Positions 25,648-34,459 of a stretch of 64,000 nucleotides of DNA are shown here, one piece after another (position 1 is the stretch's first letter; every line of letters begins with the position of its first letter). Source of the stretch: an uncultured Candidatus Saccharibacteria bacterium. Lineage in GTDB: Bacteria > Patescibacteriota > Saccharimonadia > Saccharimonadales > Saccharimonadaceae. The stretch spans positions 96,016 through 160,015 of the forward strand of contig CALHWD010000006.1 of the NCBI GenBank assembly GCA_938036825.1, read 5' to 3'. A program made the translations under genes and the position numbers. Below the pieces are notes generated by a model. It ran no database searches, had not been told where the DNA came from, and saw only the letters and a list, made by a program, of their open reading frames with translations.

Positions 25648-27429
25648 TTATTCCTTTGTGACGCGGAGCACTTCTTCTACAGTGGTGTTGCCGCGGATTG
25701 CTTTTATTAATCCATCGGTGAGCATAGTGGTCATCCCCTCGGCGACGGCTTGGTCTTGGATTTCATTGCTAGTATTGCCGCCGATAATCATCTTTTGGAT
25801 TTCGCGCGAAGTGCCGAGGACTTCGTAGATACCTACCCGACCCTTGAAGCCTGTGTGATTACACTCATCGCAGCCATTTGGGTTGGGCTGCCAGAGGGCA
25901 GTGATGGTCGTGTCTGTCGTGCCCCAGGGTGTCTCACCACCAACCTTTTGGACGATCGCCTGGGCCTCGAGCTGATGGATGTAATAGAAATTTTGACCCG
26001 GCGCAAGGTGGAAGAGGCGAGTGATCTCTGCAACCTCTGTTTGGTTGGGCACGTAACTCTGGCGGCAATTCATGCAGAGGCGGCGCACCAGGCGCTGGCC
26101 CACCACGGCCTTAACGGTACTGGCGATAAGGAAGGGCTCGATCCCCATATCGAGCAGGCGCGGCAAACAAGTGGCGGCGTTGTTGGTGTGGAGTGTACTA
26201 AACACCAAGTGGCCGGTTAGGGCAGCTTGGACGCCAAGGTTGGCTGTCTCGCCATCGCGGATCTCGCCCACCATGATAATGTTTGGGTCTTGGCGTAGCA
26301 GGGCACGCAAACCACTGGCGAAAGTCATGCCAGCTTTGCTATTGGTTTGGGTTTGGTTGACGCCGGGGATCTTATACTCTACTGGATCCTCAATGGTTGA
26401 GATATTGACCTCTGGTGTATTAAGCATCGAAAGGACGGAGAAAAGTGAGGTAGACTTGCCGCTTCCGGTTGGACCTGTCACGAGGATCATCCCATTGGGC
26501 TCGGTCAGTGCTTGATTAATAACAGCCAGCGAATGACCCCAGTAGCCGAGCTGCTCGAGTGTCACTGCTTGGTTTGATTCGTCGAGGATACGCATCACCA
26601 CCTTCTCACCATCAGCGATGGGTAACGTGCTAACGCGCAGGGCATACTGCTTGCCTGCGACTTTGATCTTAAAGCGACCGTCTTGCGGTACGCGGCGTTC
26701 GTCTATCTTAAGGTTGGAGAGGATCTTAATGCGGCTTACGAGCGCACCAAGCACATTCTTGGGTAGGCGGTTTACTTCTTTAAGGACGCCATCAATCCGG
26801 TAACGTACTTGTACGAATTGCTCGCGGGGCTCGATGTGGATATCGCTGGCGTTGCTGCGGATGGCATATTCCAGTAACAAGTTAACCGTCTGGGCGATTG
26901 GTGAGTCTTCCGCTACCTCTGCTTCGGTCACTTTTTGGTTGGAGCCATCATCCTCGCGCTGGATGTCGATCACTTCCTTGAGCTCCTGCGTCACATCGCC
27001 GCGGTATCCCTCAAGACACTCCAAGATGTTACTACGCGGCGCAATGTAGACACGAGTGTTGGTGCCAATTTCCTTTTCGATAAAGTTGACGGCTTGCACA
27101 TCGTCTGGGTCGTCCATCGCAAGGTGGATGAGCCCATTAGGGTCGATCTTGAAGATGACAGCGTTATACTGGCGCGCGATTCGCTCAGGGATGCGCATGA
27201 GGATGTCGGAAGGGATGTCGCGGGGGTCGAGCTCAATGTAGGGAATGTCGGCGTAGGTGGCATAGAGCTTAGTGAGGGCACGCTCGTCGATAAGGTTGTT
27301 TTGCAAGACAATATCTTGCAGTCGCAAATTAGACGACGCAGCCTCACTCACCAGTGGTTGGAGCTGCTGGCTGGTCGCAGCGCCACTGCGCTCGAGAAGT
27401 TTGACGATAGTAGAATCAGATATATGCAT
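25648..27429 (-). CDS. pilB: PilB, type IV pilus extension ATPase (GspE family)
   Basis: 593 aa. N-terminal MshEN/GspE-N domain (residues 1-155), then the secretion ATPase: Walker A GPTGSGKST, Asp box TIEDPVEYKIPG, Walker B IIMVGEIRDGETA, His box LTGHLVFSTLHTN. A tetracysteine zinc site is formed by CMNC and CDEC pairs. It powers pilin polymerisation. A minus-strand TACAAT (27448 to 27443) lies 13 nt before the ATG. No pilT retraction ATPase is found in this window. Confidence 0.97.
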   Translation of the reverse strand: MHISDSTIVKLLERSGAATSQQLQPLVSEAASSNLRLQDIVLQNNLIDERALTKLYATYADIPYIELDPRDIPSDILMRIPERIARQYNAVIFKIDPNGLIHLAMDDPDDVQAVNFIEKEIGTNTRVYIAPRSNILECLEGYRGDVTQELKEVIDIQREDDGSNQKVTEAEVAEDSPIAQTVNLLLEYAIRSNASDIHIEPREQFVQVRYRIDGVLKEVNRLPKNVLGALVSRIKILSNLKIDERRVPQDGRFKIKVAGKQYALRVSTLPIADGEKVVMRILDESNQAVTLEQLGYWGHSLAVINQALTEPNGMILVTGPTGSGKSTSLFSVLSMLNTPEVNISTIEDPVEYKIPGVNQTQTNSKAGMTFASGLRALLRQDPNIIMVGEIRDGETANLGVQAALTGHLVFSTLHTNNAATCLPRLLDMGIEPFLIASTVKAVVGQRLVRRLCMNCRQSYVPNQTEVAEITRLFHLAPGQNFYYIHQLEAQAIVQKVGGETPWGTTDTTITALWQPNPNGCDECNHTGFKGRVGIYEVLGTSREIQKMIIGGNTSNEIQDQAVAEGMTTMLTDGLIKAIRGNTTVEEVLRVTKE

Positions 27430-27513
27430 AGTACTTACGCTTATTGTAGCTCATTATGCTTATGCTGACTAGAGGATAGAGCGATATTCGTATCAACGGA
27501 GGTAAGGCTGTGC

Positions 27514-27519
27514 TATACT
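27514..27519 (+). promoter_or_regulatory. tsaE -10 box
   Basis: TGCTATACT (hexamer 27514-27519), 9 nt before ATG 27529, so the leader is at most 2-3 nt. Confidence 0.6.
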
Positions 27520-27528
27520 AGAGCCAGT

Positions 27529-27987
27529 ATGCGTGTTATCTGTCAATCACTTACTGATACGTTGCAGCTTGGGCAACGCCTCGGCCAGGCATTGCGCGGT
27601 GGTGAGGTGATTGTGCTAGTAGGGGATATTGGCGCAGGCAAGACAACGCTTGTTAAGGGGGTCGCGCATGGCCTCGCCATTACCGATGATATCCAAAGCC
27701 CAACCTTTACGATTAGTCGGCTATACCACGGGCGCGATGATATCCAGCTTGCGCATTATGATTTTTATCGTTTAGGCGATGCAGGGGTGATGCAGCTTGA
27801 ATTGGCTGAGGCGATTGCTGAGCCCCGCACAGTGACTATCATCGAGTGGGCTCAGGCTGTAGCGGATGTCGTCCCACCCGACCACCTAACGATCACCATT
27901 ACTGCACAGAGCGAGACAGTCCGCTGGCTGGATATTGAGGCTGGTGGCACCGTGTCGACCCAGCTTCTCCAGGAGGTCTCGGCATGA
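27529..27987 (+). CDS. tsaE: tRNA threonylcarbamoyladenosine biosynthesis ATPase TsaE
   Basis: P-loop protein of the t6A pathway that supports TsaB/TsaD in modifying A37 of ANN-decoding tRNAs. Walker A GDIGAGKTT, the conserved SPTFTISRLY and HYDFYRL blocks, and the TIIEWAQ region. 152 aa is standard. The stop overlaps the tsaB start by 4 bp. Confidence 0.95.
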   Translation: MRVICQSLTDTLQLGQRLGQALRGGEVIVLVGDIGAGKTTLVKGVAHGLAITDDIQSPTFTISRLYHGRDDIQLAHYDFYRLGDAGVMQLELAEAIAEPRTVTIIEWAQAVADVVPPDHLTITITAQSETVRWLDIEAGGTVSTQLLQEVSA

Positions 27988-28373
27988 TTATTTTGTGGAA
28001 TAGCGCAGGGATGGTCGTGGAGCTAACATTGGTAGATGACACTGGTACTCAGACGAGCTATGAGTGGCCAGCTGGCCGCACTCTGGCGCGTGATATGCTG
28101 GCTTATCTGCATGATCGCTTGGCCGAGCATGGCAAGACACTAGCAGATATGACTGGCATTGGGGCGCGGTCTGGGCCGGGGAGCTTTACGGGGCTGCGGA
28201 TTGGCCTGACGGTGCTTAATACACTCGCGCACGAGCAACATATCCCGATCGTTGGCGCGGCGGGTGATGATTGGCGCACTGTCTGCCTTAAGCGGCTAGC
28301 ACATGGCGAGGATGATAACATTGTCTTACCTCAGTACGGCGCAGCTGCACACATCACCCAACCAAAGAAGTAG
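27984..28373 (+). CDS. TsaB-like protein, short form
   Basis: 129 aa. The hallmark GARSGPGSFTGLRIGLT of TsaB is present at residues about 55-71, with an ASKHA-type N-terminal lobe. Typical TsaB proteins are about 220-230 aa, so the C-terminal lobe is missing; the sequence ends in an ordinary stop after QPKK. Either a minimal form sufficient to pair with TsaD, or a truncation. Coupling to tsaE by ATGA overlap argues it is expressed. Confidence 0.82.
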   Translation: MIILWNSAGMVVELTLVDDTGTQTSYEWPAGRTLARDMLAYLHDRLAEHGKTLADMTGIGARSGPGSFTGLRIGLTVLNTLAHEQHIPIVGAAGDDWRTVCLKRLAHGEDDNIVLPQYGAAAHITQPKK

Positions 28374-28438
28374 CGAGTATGAAGCATAAGGGTAATAAAT
28401 CGTTACCTCTGTAAATAGATAGACCGCTATATTGCCAG

Positions 28439-28468
28439 TTGCGCAAATTAGCCAAAACGCGATACAAT
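28439..28468 (+). promoter_or_regulatory. rny promoter
   Basis: TTGCGC (28439-28444), 18-nt spacer, TACAAT (28463-28468). It leaves a leader of about 93 nt before rny, longer than elsewhere in the window. Confidence 0.55.
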
Positions 28469-28567
28469 ATATTAGTCTGTAGATAGGTTTAATGTTTGAT
28501 AACACCGGTGTGGGCTGACGTAAGTCTGATGTAATAAGAACAACACATATCCGGAGAAAGGAATACC

Positions 28568-30055
28568 ATGATAGAAGTACTCTTCGCGGCGATTGGCGTG
28601 GCGCTTGGTTTTGGTGGCAAGTACGCCTACGATCGCCAGCAAACCACCAATGGCCAGCGGACAATTGACAAAGAATTGGCTCAGGCCAAGCAGCAGGCGG
28701 GCGATATCGTCCTCAAGGCCAAGGACGAGGCACTGCGGATCGAGAATGAGCGCCGCCGCGCGATGCAAAAGACAGAGAATCGTTTGCTCGAGCGCGAGGC
28801 GAGCTTAGATCGCAAACTCGACGAACTTGATCGCCGCAGTGAGAAGCTCCGCAAGAGCGAGACAGAAGTCGATGAGCTCAAGAATGAGATCCGTGAGATT
28901 CGGGGCCGGCAGCAGGCCAAGCTCGAGAAAATCGCTGGCCTCACCAAGCAAGACGCCGCCAGCAAGCTGATGCATATGACCGAGCGTGATATCCGCCAAG
29001 ACCTGACTGGCTTGGTTGATAAATTGCAGCGCGAAGCGATGGATGATGCCGAGGAGAAGGCCCAGATGATCCTCGTGACAGCGATGGAGCGCATGAGTAG
29101 CGAAGTGACGGCTGAGCGTACGGTGACTGCCATTAAGCTGCCCGACGACGATATGAAGGGTCGTATCATTGGTAAAGAGGGGCGCAACATTCAGGCTCTG
29201 CAGCGAGCCACCGGTGTTGACATCTTGGTGGACGACACGCCAGGGATGATTGTTCTCAGTAGCTTTGATCCAGTGCGTCGCCAAGTGGCACGCCTGAGTC
29301 TTGAGATGTTAATGAAAGACGGACGGATCCACCCTGGCCGCATCGAAGAGGTTGTGGCCAAGGCAAATAAGCAAATTGACAAAGAAGTCGTGCGTGCTGG
29401 TGAAGATGCGGCGCGTGAGATTGGCGTAGCTGGTATTCCAAAGGAGCTGCTCCACCTTGTGGGTGAGCTGAAGTTCCGGACAAGCTATGGCCAAAACGTC
29501 TTGAAGCACAGTACTGAGATGGCCCAGATTGCGGGGTTGATTGCAGCAGAGATTGGGGCAGATGTACGTACCGTCAAGATCGCCACACTACTCCACGATA
29601 TGGGTAAGGCAGTGACGCACAAAATGGAAGGTAAGCACCACCACATTGGAGCAGAGCTAGCGCGCAAGGCAGGCTTGAGCGAGGCAATTTGCCACGCCAT
29701 TGAAGCTCATCACGATGATATTGAAGCCACAACGCCTGAGGCGATCGTTGTGCGGGTGTGCGATGCAGCCAGTGCTGCTCGGCCTGGTGCGCGCAACATG
29801 AGCGCCGAGAACTTCGTCGAGCGAATGCGCGACCTTGAGAATGTTGCGACCAGCTTCCGTGGTATCGACAAAGCCTATGCAATTAGTGCTGGGCGCGAAG
29901 TGCGCGTCATTGTTCGGCCAGAAGTAGTGGATGATCTGAGTGCCATCAAGCTCGCGCGAGATATCGCTACCAAGATTGAGAGTACTATGCAATACCCTGG
30001 TACGATTAAGGTTAACGTAATCCGCGAGACACGGGCGATCGAGTTCGCCAAATAG
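28568..30055 (+). CDS. rny: Ribonuclease Y
   Basis: Membrane-anchored endoribonuclease that starts mRNA decay. N-terminal transmembrane segment (residues 2-20), long coiled coil (about 30-150), KH domain with GRIIGKEGRNIQ, HD domain with LLHDMGKAV and the His/Asp residues in KHHHIGAELA and AIEAHHDD. 495 aa is near the usual length. GGAGAAAGGA precedes ATG 28568. It is monocistronic, with a strong terminator. The long leader could carry autoregulation, but no specific element was recognised. Confidence 0.97.
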   Translation: MIEVLFAAIGVALGFGGKYAYDRQQTTNGQRTIDKELAQAKQQAGDIVLKAKDEALRIENERRRAMQKTENRLLEREASLDRKLDELDRRSEKLRKSETEVDELKNEIREIRGRQQAKLEKIAGLTKQDAASKLMHMTERDIRQDLTGLVDKLQREAMDDAEEKAQMILVTAMERMSSEVTAERTVTAIKLPDDDMKGRIIGKEGRNIQALQRATGVDILVDDTPGMIVLSSFDPVRRQVARLSLEMLMKDGRIHPGRIEEVVAKANKQIDKEVVRAGEDAAREIGVAGIPKELLHLVGELKFRTSYGQNVLKHSTEMAQIAGLIAAEIGADVRTVKIATLLHDMGKAVTHKMEGKHHHIGAELARKAGLSEAICHAIEAHHDDIEATTPEAIVVRVCDAASAARPGARNMSAENFVERMRDLENVATSFRGIDKAYAISAGREVRVIVRPEVVDDLSAIKLARDIATKIESTMQYPGTIKVNVIRETRAIEFAK

Positions 30056-30084
30056 GGGCGGGCGTATCTATCTCCTGCAAACGA

Positions 30085-30119
30085 TAAACCGGTCAAGCAA
30101 ATTGGCCGGTTTTTGTTTT
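30085..30119 (+). terminator. rny terminator
   Basis: AAACCGG / CCGGTTT stem with an intervening 16-nt region (GGCC on one side pairs with GGTC imperfectly), followed by TTTTTG. Confidence 0.85.
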
Positions 30120-30487
30120 GTAGATGTATAGTATGGGATAAGAATGTCCACATGTCCAAGCGAGCAATAAACCCTTGTGTGCAGTATTGCATGCTTGATG
30201 AGCCTTTTTCGTTTAAAGAGGTAATGTATTCTGTATTCCAGTATCCAGGCTCACAGTATCAACGTAGCAGATGCTTTTGTGTGTTCCTTAAGGTAAATGG
30301 CAGGAGCATGAGTGAGTGCTAAAGTGAGAGTTTTATGTAATCCCAATACCACAAAAGGATTGATATGGACAAAAACTGCGTTTTACAGTAAAGATGAAGC
30401 GAGTAGGACGTAACGCCGGGCGGTTACGCTACAGCAAACGGTAAGAAGAGGAGGGTGTGGCGTTTGAGACATGTAAAACACCAAGGC
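30120..30487. other. Noncoding stretch between rny and the sortase gene
   Basis: About 370 nt. No gene with start signals or family resemblance was found; a 69-codon plus frame at 30113 overlaps the terminator and is rejected. No clear repeat or RNA. Confidence 0.4.
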
Positions 30488-31126
30488 TTACGATGCAACC
30501 TCGCCTTGCTTCTCGGCAACGATAACGACTCGGCCAGTCTTGGCACCGCCTAAATCGCAGCTGTAGAGCGTGAGGCGAGCGTCTTCTGTCGGGGCTTCGA
30601 TCTCAACACTGGTTGGTTTAACATCAAATTTCTTGGTAATTTTGTAGTTGTAGCGTTTGCCTTGGTAGTCGGCGAGAATTTGGTCGCCCAGGGCAAGCTT
30701 ATCGATATGAAAGAATGGTGATTTTTCTACTGTGCCGCCAGGTGTTGGCTGGATACTAAAGCGGTGGGCTGCCACGACGAAGTTGCCACCCTTCTCAGGG
30801 TTGCCGTGGTCTGGGTAGCGCCACCACGCACCACGATCGAGTGCGAGTTTACCATTAGTACCGTACGGGATGTTAACGCCGATCTTGGGGATGATAATAC
30901 GATTGTCTTTGGCTTCAGGCTTGGCAAGTGTTGCTACAGTAATTGGCTTCGTAAAGTGCGGTGCAATGATTGGTGATGTGGCGAGTAGTAGCAGATATCC
31001 TCCTGCTAGCAAAAAGAGGGCTGCGATGGTGCCAAATATCCAGTTTGGTATCGAAATACGTGGCAGGCGTGTGCCTGGACGACGCAATGTAGACGGCTGT
31101 CGCTTTGATTTATTCATTGCTAGCAT
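30488..31126 (-). CDS. Sortase (class D/E-like transpeptidase)
   Basis: Membrane-anchored cysteine transpeptidase that attaches LPxTG-type proteins to the cell surface. 212 aa: basic N-terminus, transmembrane helix (about 33-55), then the sortase barrel beginning IIIPKIGVNIPYG. The catalytic His is in FVVAAHRFS, the Cys in LTLYSCDLGG, and the Arg in KTGRVVIVA. GAGGAG lies before the start, and a minus-strand TATAAT (31153 to 31148) is the likely -10. Candidate substrates are the proteins at 36989 (LADTG) and 61414 (LPHTG). Confidence 0.93.
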   Translation of the reverse strand: MLAMNKSKRQPSTLRRPGTRLPRISIPNWIFGTIAALFLLAGGYLLLLATSPIIAPHFTKPITVATLAKPEAKDNRIIIPKIGVNIPYGTNGKLALDRGAWWRYPDHGNPEKGGNFVVAAHRFSIQPTPGGTVEKSPFFHIDKLALGDQILADYQGKRYNYKITKKFDVKPTSVEIEAPTEDARLTLYSCDLGGAKTGRVVIVAEKQGEVAS

Positions 31127-31310
31127 AATAACTCCTCATTCCTGTCTATTATACGGCACGAGGAGCAGCACGCCAATAGCATGACCATCATGGTATTGGT
31201 AGATGGGCTCTACGCTATAGCACTAATCCGACTCTGGAGTTACTAGGTAAAAGTGATATCTGCTTATAGCAGAAGCCAGCATTGAAAAGGGTAGTAGGGA
31301 GGCGTGGTCT

Positions 31311-31345
31311 AAAAAGCCACCCACTCAAAGTAAGAGTGGGTGGCA
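31311..31345 (-). terminator. Enolase terminator
   Basis: 11-bp stem GCCACCCACTC / GAGTGGGTGGC with a 7-nt loop, followed on the minus strand by TTTTT. Confidence 0.93.
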
Positions 31346-31373
31346 TAGTAGTGCCGTGTGGTGAGGTAGGCTA

Positions 31374-32654
31374 CTACTGCTTGAATGGCTGCGCGAGAGT
31401 GAGACTCTCGTCTGCTTCGGCAATGCGGAGCAGCTCGTTGTACTTCGCCACGCGGTCGGTGCGTGAGAGCGAGCCGGTCTTGATCTGTCCACAGCCCAGG
31501 CCAACTGCCAAGTGGCTGATTGTAGTATCCTCAGTCTCGCCAGAGCGGTGACTCATCACGGTGCGCCAGCCAGCATTCTGGGCAAGTTGCACGGCTTGGA
31601 TTGTCTCGCTGAGAGAGCCGATTTGGTTAGGCTTGACGAGGAGTGCATTCGCTGCGTCTTGGTCAATCGCTTGTTGAATGAGGCTTGTATTCGTAACAAG
31701 TAGGTCATCACCCACTAGCTGGACGCGGTCGCCGAGACGCTGGCGGAGCTGCTGCCAGCCAGCCCAGTCGCCCTCGGCCAGGCCATCTTCGATGCTCACA
31801 ATTGGGAATTCGTCGACAAGGGCAGCCAGCCAGTCGATCATCTCGCTGCTGGTCAGGCTCTTGCCTTCACACTTCAACTCATAACGGCCGTCATGGTAGA
31901 ACTCACTCGAGGCAGCATCCATTGCAAAGACGACGTCTGCGCCAACGATATAGCCAGCATTGGTAATCGCTTCACTGAGCAAAGCGAGCGGCTCGCGGTT
32001 ACCCTGGCGGACGCGTGGTGCATAGCCACCTTCGTCGCCAACAGTAGTGGGGTAATCGTGTGCTTTGAGGACTTTAGCAAGAGCGTGGAAGATTTCGGTG
32101 CCCATGCGGAGCGTGTCTGCAAAAGTTGCTGCACCTTTGCAAATGATCATAAACTCTTGGATATCGGTCGCAAAGGCGGCGTGCGCACCACCGTTGAGAA
32201 CATTCATCATTGGCAGGGGAAGGCTTGGTGTGCTGTCAGTTTGCTCGGCAATGTAGCGCCAGAGTGGTTGCTGCTTGGCATTAGCAACAGCCTTGGCAGT
32301 AGCCAGACTAACGCTGAGGATGGCATTAGCACCGAGCTTAGACTTGTTATCTGTCCCATCAAGAGTAAGCATTGCATTATCAATCGCTCGTTGGTCACTT
32401 GCATCGTGGCCCACCAGTGCAGGAGCGATAACGTCGTTAACGTGGGCAACTGCCTGGCTTACTCCTTTGCCGGTCCACTGATTGCCACCATCGCGTAGCT
32501 CCAGTGCTTCGCCCGCACCGGTACTTGCTCCGCTCGGGACAGCCGCTCGGCCCAGCGTGCCATCAGCAAGGATGACGTCCGCTTCGACGGTGGGGTTGCC
32601 GCGGCTGTCTAAAATTTGTCGTGCTTTTATGGTTTGGATAGAGTAGTTGTTCAT
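31374..32654 (-). CDS. eno: Enolase
   Basis: Converts 2-phosphoglycerate to phosphoenolpyruvate in glycolysis. Landmarks: [11 protein letters not shown], metal ligands in [12 protein letters not shown] and VGDDLLVT, active-site Lys in [11 protein letters not shown], and [12 protein letters not shown]. 426 aa is standard. The ATG at 32654 ([19 protein letters not shown]) is chosen: minus-strand TGGTATACT ends 7 nt before it, so the additional 50 codons of open frame upstream are excluded. Together with gpmA nearby it gives lower glycolysis. Confidence 0.97.
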   Translation of the reverse strand: MNNYSIQTIKARQILDSRGNPTVEADVILADGTLGRAAVPSGASTGAGEALELRDGGNQWTGKGVSQAVAHVNDVIAPALVGHDASDQRAIDNAMLTLDGTDNKSKLGANAILSVSLATAKAVANAKQQPLWRYIAEQTDSTPSLPLPMMNVLNGGAHAAFATDIQEFMIICKGAATFADTLRMGTEIFHALAKVLKAHDYPTTVGDEGGYAPRVRQGNREPLALLSEAITNAGYIVGADVVFAMDAASSEFYHDGRYELKCEGKSLTSSEMIDWLAALVDEFPIVSIEDGLAEGDWAGWQQLRQRLGDRVQLVGDDLLVTNTSLIQQAIDQDAANALLVKPNQIGSLSETIQAVQLAQNAGWRTVMSHRSGETEDTTISHLAVGLGCGQIKTGSLSRTDRVAKYNELLRIAEADESLTLAQPFKQ

Positions 32655-32661
32655 ATCTTCT

Positions 32662-32667
32662 AGTATA
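32662..32667 (-). promoter_or_regulatory. eno -10 box (leaderless)
   Basis: Minus-strand TGGTATACT, 7 nt upstream of the enolase ATG at 32654. Confidence 0.6.
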
Positions 32668-32804
32668 CCATCGAATGGAAGGCGATCGCTATTACCGTTG
32701 AAATAGCATGAATCAACTGCGAAAATTTTCATGCCAGACAAGGATATTGACAAAAGGTCATTTTGTAGATTCAAGCATTGTATTTGCTGACACACATGGT
32801 ACAA

Positions 32805-32810
32805 TATAAT
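32805..32810 (+). promoter_or_regulatory. -10 box of secreted-protein gene
   Basis: TATAAT at 32805-32810 (an overlapping TACAAT at 32800-32805 is an alternative). It leaves a leader of about 75-80 nt. Confidence 0.5.
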
Positions 32811-32828
32811 TACGGCAACGGTTAATGA

Positions 32829-32854
32829 AGCGGAGGGTAGCAGTGACCCTGCGC
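32829..32854 (+). promoter_or_regulatory. Hairpin in the 5' leader of the secreted-protein gene
   Basis: AGCGgAGGGT, 7-nt loop, ACCCTgCGCT: a stem of about 9 bp with one mismatch, 40 nt upstream of the ribosome binding site. There is no T-run after it, so it is more likely an mRNA-stability or regulatory element than a terminator. Confidence 0.4.
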
Positions 32855-32893
32855 TCTTCGTTTCGCACCTACACAGTAAGGAGGGCTATTCCC

Positions 32894-33274
32894 ATGACAT
32901 TCAAAAAAGTAGGTATCCTTAGCGTATTGGCAGTTGGCTCAATGGCGGCGGGATCTTTGCTGTTTAATACAGCACCAGCGTCGGCAGAGAGTTTCGGGCC
33001 GACCGCCAATGACAACGGTACGTCCGTTGTCCAATACTACGATGGGACGAAACTGTTTTGCGTTTCTGATGCAAACTACCCCGATGGCACGCCTAGTACG
33101 ACAGCCTTTACGGTTGCGCCAACCAAAGGTAATGGCCCAAGCTATGGCCAAGTCCTAGGCGCTGGCGAGACTGGCTGTGTCAGTCTTGAGACAGCACCGG
33201 AGGGAGCAGCATATCACTACTGGCTGTTGTCTCGCACCGATGGATCGGTGTACCAAGGCGATTTTGTTCGCTAA
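32894..33274 (+). CDS. Small secreted protein, unknown function
   Basis: 126 aa. Clear signal peptide: MTFKKVG, hydrophobic core ILSVLAVGSMAAGSLLF, cleavage region APASAES. The mature part is polar, with two Cys (LFCVSD and TGCVSLE) that may form a disulfide. No domain was recognised. AAGGAGGG (32878-32886) precedes the ATG at 32894; the frame continues upstream to 32825 through the leader hairpin and is excluded. Strong ribosome binding site and strong terminator suggest an abundant exported protein. Confidence 0.8.
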   Translation: MTFKKVGILSVLAVGSMAAGSLLFNTAPASAESFGPTANDNGTSVVQYYDGTKLFCVSDANYPDGTPSTTAFTVAPTKGNGPSYGQVLGAGETGCVSLETAPEGAAYHYWLLSRTDGSVYQGDFVR

Positions 33275-33335
33275 ATAACTACTCACTGAAATACCCGATA
33301 CACCCAAAAAACGAAAATGAAAACCCCGTTGTCGC

Positions 33336-33359
33336 AGCCCCCTCCCGAGGGGGCTTTTG
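33336..33359 (+). terminator. Terminator of the secreted-protein gene
   Basis: AGCCCCC / GGGGGCT stem with a small loop, followed by TTTT. Confidence 0.8.
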
Positions 33360-33416
33360 GGACCTCAAATACGGAATGATTGGTAGGCATATATAGCACT
33401 CGCGCCAATAGTGCCG

Positions 33417-33422
33417 TATAAT
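33417..33422 (+). promoter_or_regulatory. gpmA -10 box (leaderless)
   Basis: TATAAT at 33417-33422, 6 nt, ATG 33429. Confidence 0.65.
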
Positions 33423-33428
33423 AGAGGC

Positions 33429-34079
33429 ATGACAGGAACACTTATTATCAGCCGGCACGGCGAAAGCGAATGGAATTTACAAGGTAAATGGACAGGCTGG
33501 ACGGACGTAAGCCTTACCGAGAAAGGTAAGAGCGATACACGTCAACTCGGCGAGTTCTTGCGTGGCCGCACCATTGACGCGGTATACACATCGGCGCTCA
33601 AACGGACGCATGAGACGCTTGATGCGTTGATGGAAGGTGCAGATAACCCAATCCGCTCAAGTGATGCTGCGGTGGTGCATGCGTCTGAGCTTAACGAGCG
33701 TGACTATGGTGACCTAACTGGCAAGAACAAGTGGGAAGTCAAAGAAGAGATTGGCGAGAAGGCCTTTAATGGTATTCGGCGTGGCTGGGATTACCCTGTA
33801 CCTGGTGGTGAGACGCTCAAGGATGTGTATGAGCGCTCGATCCCGTATTTTGAGTCAGAGATATTGCCACGGCTCCAGGCGGGCGAGACCGTATTGATTG
33901 TGGCGCATGGCAACACAATTCGTGCGCTTATGAAGTACCTTGACCGAATCCCAGAGGAAGATATGGGCACAGTAGAGATGCCCTTTGGCCAATTACTTGT
34001 CTACACATTTGAGCCCGGCATAGCATATCCTACTGCGTGTGATGTGCTTAAAGCAGATATTGTACCACCCAAGGCGTAA
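33429..34079 (+). CDS. gpmA: 2,3-bisphosphoglycerate-dependent phosphoglycerate mutase
   Basis: Interconverts 3- and 2-phosphoglycerate. Phosphohistidine motif ISRHGESEWN, KWTGWTDVSLTEKG, ELNERDYGDLTGKNK and VAHGNTIRAL (second His). 216 aa is slightly shorter than the 230-250 aa of many homologues. The start follows the -10 box by 6 nt. It works directly before enolase, which lies 0.8 kb away on the opposite strand. Confidence 0.95.
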   Translation: MTGTLIISRHGESEWNLQGKWTGWTDVSLTEKGKSDTRQLGEFLRGRTIDAVYTSALKRTHETLDALMEGADNPIRSSDAAVVHASELNERDYGDLTGKNKWEVKEEIGEKAFNGIRRGWDYPVPGGETLKDVYERSIPYFESEILPRLQAGETVLIVAHGNTIRALMKYLDRIPEEDMGTVEMPFGQLLVYTFEPGIAYPTACDVLKADIVPPKA

Positions 34080-34212
34080 TACATATCACGACGCACTTTA
34101 TAGATACACGAAGTTGGTGCTTACGTGTGTTGCGTTTACGTTGCTTGGATGAATGCTGCAGAGTGGTCTTGTGCTTGCGGGTGGGCGGCATTGGCTTTGA
34201 TAGTAAGAACAG

Positions 34213-34242
34213 TAGACAAGTTGCTATATTGTGTGGTATGAT
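34213..34242 (+). promoter_or_regulatory. tRNA-Pro promoter
   Basis: TAGACA (34213-34218), 18-nt spacer, TATGAT (34237-34242), 17 nt before the first tRNA-Pro. Confidence 0.5.
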
Positions 34243-34259
34243 GGCAAAGTCTTGTATTG

Positions 34260-34336
34260 CGGGGTGTGGCGCAGCTTGGTAGCGCGCACCGTTCGGGACG
34301 GTGAGGTCGCTGGTTCAAATCCAGTCACCCCGACCA
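34260..34336 (+). tRNA. tRNA-Pro (anticodon CGG)
   Basis: Acceptor CGGGGTG/CACCCCG with the proline-type C1-G72 pair, D stem GCGC/GCGC, anticodon stem CACCG/CGGTG with loop TTCGGGA, T arm GCTGG-TTCAAAT-CCAGT, encoded CCA. Confidence 0.97.
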
Positions 34337-34383
34337 TATTTTGCCCCAGCAAAGAGTGGTCGCCCGTGTGATATAAAACGTAT

Positions 34384-34459
34384 CGGGGTGTGGCGCAGTT
34401 GATAGCGCGCGCGGTTTGGGTCCGCGAGGTCGCTGGTTTGAGTCCAGTCACCCCGACCA
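34384..34459 (+). tRNA. tRNA-Pro (anticodon TGG)
   Basis: Same acceptor and T-stem sequences as the upstream copy. Anticodon stem CGCGG/CCGCG with loop TTTGGGT. The D loop is one nt shorter. CCA is encoded. 47 nt separate it from the CGG copy, so both are probably co-transcribed. Confidence 0.97.

Noticed and set aside
30113..30322. 69-codon plus-strand frame after rny
   Set aside because: It begins inside the rny terminator, lacks a ribosome binding site and has no recognisable composition or family.
34260..34459. tRNA-Pro pair as a phage or island attachment site
   Set aside because: No copy of the tRNA 3' end was noticed downstream in the window and no integrase gene is present.
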